Shown in pieces: positions 5,764-6,343 of a stretch of 6,343 bases of DNA (positions are counted from its first letter, which is position 1; every line of letters starts with the position of its first letter). The stretch is from DASWFI01 sp036394315 (GTDB taxonomy: Bacteria; Patescibacteriota; Doudnabacteria; UBA920; O2-02-FULL-48-8). Below the pieces are notes generated by a model. That model ran no database searches and was not told the origin of the DNA. It was given only the letters and a program-made list of their open reading frames with translations. The stretch lies in the NCBI GenBank assembly GCA_036394315.1, contig DASWFI010000082.1:1-6343 (forward strand), given 5' to 3'. The position numbers were made by a program, and so were the translations under genes.

Positions 5764-6017
5764 CCAATGATAATATATCAGGCGGAGCCGGATCCCGCTT
5801 CGGCTTTGTGTATTTGGAAGACGGAACTTTTGTAAATGAAGAATTGATGAAACAAGATTATGCTTTTGCTCACCATTATCCGCCGGGTGTTTCCAAATCC
5901 ACAATTTTTCAATCTGCAGAAACACAGGCCAGAGAAAATAAACTGGGGCTGTGGAGAGGAAAGTGTACGATAACCAAACTCAAAGGCAGTCGCGAACAAA
6001 CTAATCCTGTGAAATAA
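5760..6017 (+). CDS. C-terminal half of a staphylococcal-nuclease (TNase) domain, probable remnant
   Basis: The 85 residues match only the second half of an SNase/thermonuclease domain: FVYLEDGTFVNEELMKQDYA (16-35), a YPP turn (40-42), then AETQARENKLGLW (53-65) and a trailing Cys69. The first half, which carries the calcium-binding aspartates and catalytic Glu of SNase, is absent. R13 may match the second catalytic Arg. The missing part is not upstream in the same frame: that frame runs through the GIY-YIG gene and meets a TAA at 5613. So the product should not be an active nuclease by itself; it may be a decaying fragment or a small protein with another role. I chose the ATG at 5760 because it makes an ATGA overlap like the junction before it. 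An ATG at 5727 with GAGG 7 nt upstream is possible, but that GAGG encodes conserved GIY-YIG residues. Confidence 0.7.
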   Translation: MTNDNISGGAGSRFGFVYLEDGTFVNEELMKQDYAFAHHYPPGVSKSTIFQSAETQARENKLGLWRGKCTITKLKGSREQTNPVK

Positions 6018-6025
6018 ATTTATTT
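6012..6025. repeat. AT palindrome holding both convergent stop codons
   Basis: AAATAAATTTATTT is a perfect 14-nt palindrome. It contains the TAA of the plus-strand half-SNase gene (6015-6017) and the TAA of the minus-strand gene (complement of 6020-6022), leaving 2 nt between the coding regions. No GC-rich stem with a T-tract is present, so it is not a convincing terminator. Confidence 0.6.
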
Positions 6026-6343
6026 GGTATGGTTGGTTTTTTCGTAAAGGTATTCCATTGTGAAATAAAGAATTCTAGCAATCATATAAAAACAATAACT
6101 GCCAAAGCTGAGTGTCAGCCACGCAAACAAAAACGACGGGAATTTTTTTGGCAAGATTGAAGGATTTTGAAACAATACCAACCCTAAACTGAACCAGTAA
6201 GTAAAGCAAAAACTGCAGTGTAAGGCTTTTTTTAGAAACCAAGGCAATGAGTGCATTATTTCATGCAGAGAGGGGAAGTCTTTTTGTAGATTTTTCCAAA
6301 TAAGCCCAATGCTAGCTACGAATAAACAATTGAATAAAAATTG
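6020..6343 (-). CDS. Small multi-spanning membrane protein with a CxxC motif, 5' end outside the window
   Basis: The minus-strand frame is open from the window edge to a TAA at 6022-6020, giving 107 visible residues. The ATG at 6256 is not a safe start: 29 sense codons precede it and encode a hydrophobic stretch that looks like part of another membrane helix. Visible parts, numbered from the edge: a hydrophobic segment at 1-16, a polar link KNLQKDFPSLHE (17-28), LHCSFCFTYW (41-50) with Cys43 and Cys46 at the mouth of a second segment (about 45-60), and a third long hydrophobic region (about 70-96) before a charged tail. The CxxC next to a Trp/Tyr-rich helix recalls DUF1360-like small membrane proteins, but I am not sure of that. 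Function is unknown. It is convergent with the operon. Confidence 0.7.
   Translation of the reverse strand, partial: QFLFNCLFVASIGLIWKNLQKDFPSLHEIMHSLPWFLKKALHCSFCFTYWFSLGLVLFQNPSILPKKFPSFLFAWLTLSFGSYCFYMIARILYFTMEYLYEKTNHTK

Noticed and set aside
6008..6069. Direct repeat TGTGAAATAAA at 6008-6018 and 6059-6069
   Set aside because: An 11-nt AT-rich repeat is likely by chance here. The copies lie in two different genes and no mobile element is between them.

Overview
The window looks like a bacterial chromosome fragment, most likely from a small-genome lineage such as the Candidate Phyla Radiation (Patescibacteria). That assignment is an inference from gene style and compact packing: short versions of housekeeping enzymes, 4-bp ATGA overlaps, a SNase-type and a GIY-YIG-type nuclease domain, and a small membrane protein with a CxxC motif. 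No rRNA or other marker gene is present to confirm it. TGA is used as a stop codon (glgA, the flavoprotein and the GIY-YIG gene), which argues against the Gracilibacteria/Absconditabacteria code.

Left part (1-263): the 5' end of an IS200/IS605-family Y1 (HUH) transposase gene on the minus strand, preceded by two perfect hairpins that mark the left end of the element. Next (271-874) is a self-contained minus-strand transcription unit. It has an extended -10 promoter, a hairpin near the predicted 5' end of the RNA, a strong GGAGG ribosome site, a GC-rich 150-codon gene of unknown function, and a hairpin terminator whose stem is continuous only in minus-strand RNA. Its base composition and strong Shine-Dalgarno site set it apart from everything to its right.

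Main part (1006-6017): a plus-strand operon starting from an extended -10 promoter that lies almost on top of the first start codon. Gene order is glgP (short alpha-glucan phosphorylase), glgA (glycogen synthase), a BaiN/HI0933-type FAD oxidoreductase, a small GIY-YIG domain protein, and the C-terminal half of a staphylococcal-nuclease-like domain. Junctions are tight: a 23-nt gap, a 20-nt overlap, then two ATGA overlaps. GlgA would extend alpha-1,4-glucan from a nucleotide sugar and GlgP would release glucose-1-phosphate from it, giving a minimal store-and-release pair. No glgB (branching) or glgC (nucleotide-sugar supply) gene is in view. The last three genes have no obvious link to glucan metabolism.

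Right edge (6020-6343): a convergent minus-strand gene for a small multi-spanning membrane protein, running off the window. Its stop codon and that of the operon's last gene lie in one 14-nt AT palindrome.

The items most worth a second look are the GC-rich orphan unit with its RNA elements and the half-SNase gene. I did not find clear evidence of a wholly new multi-gene system.
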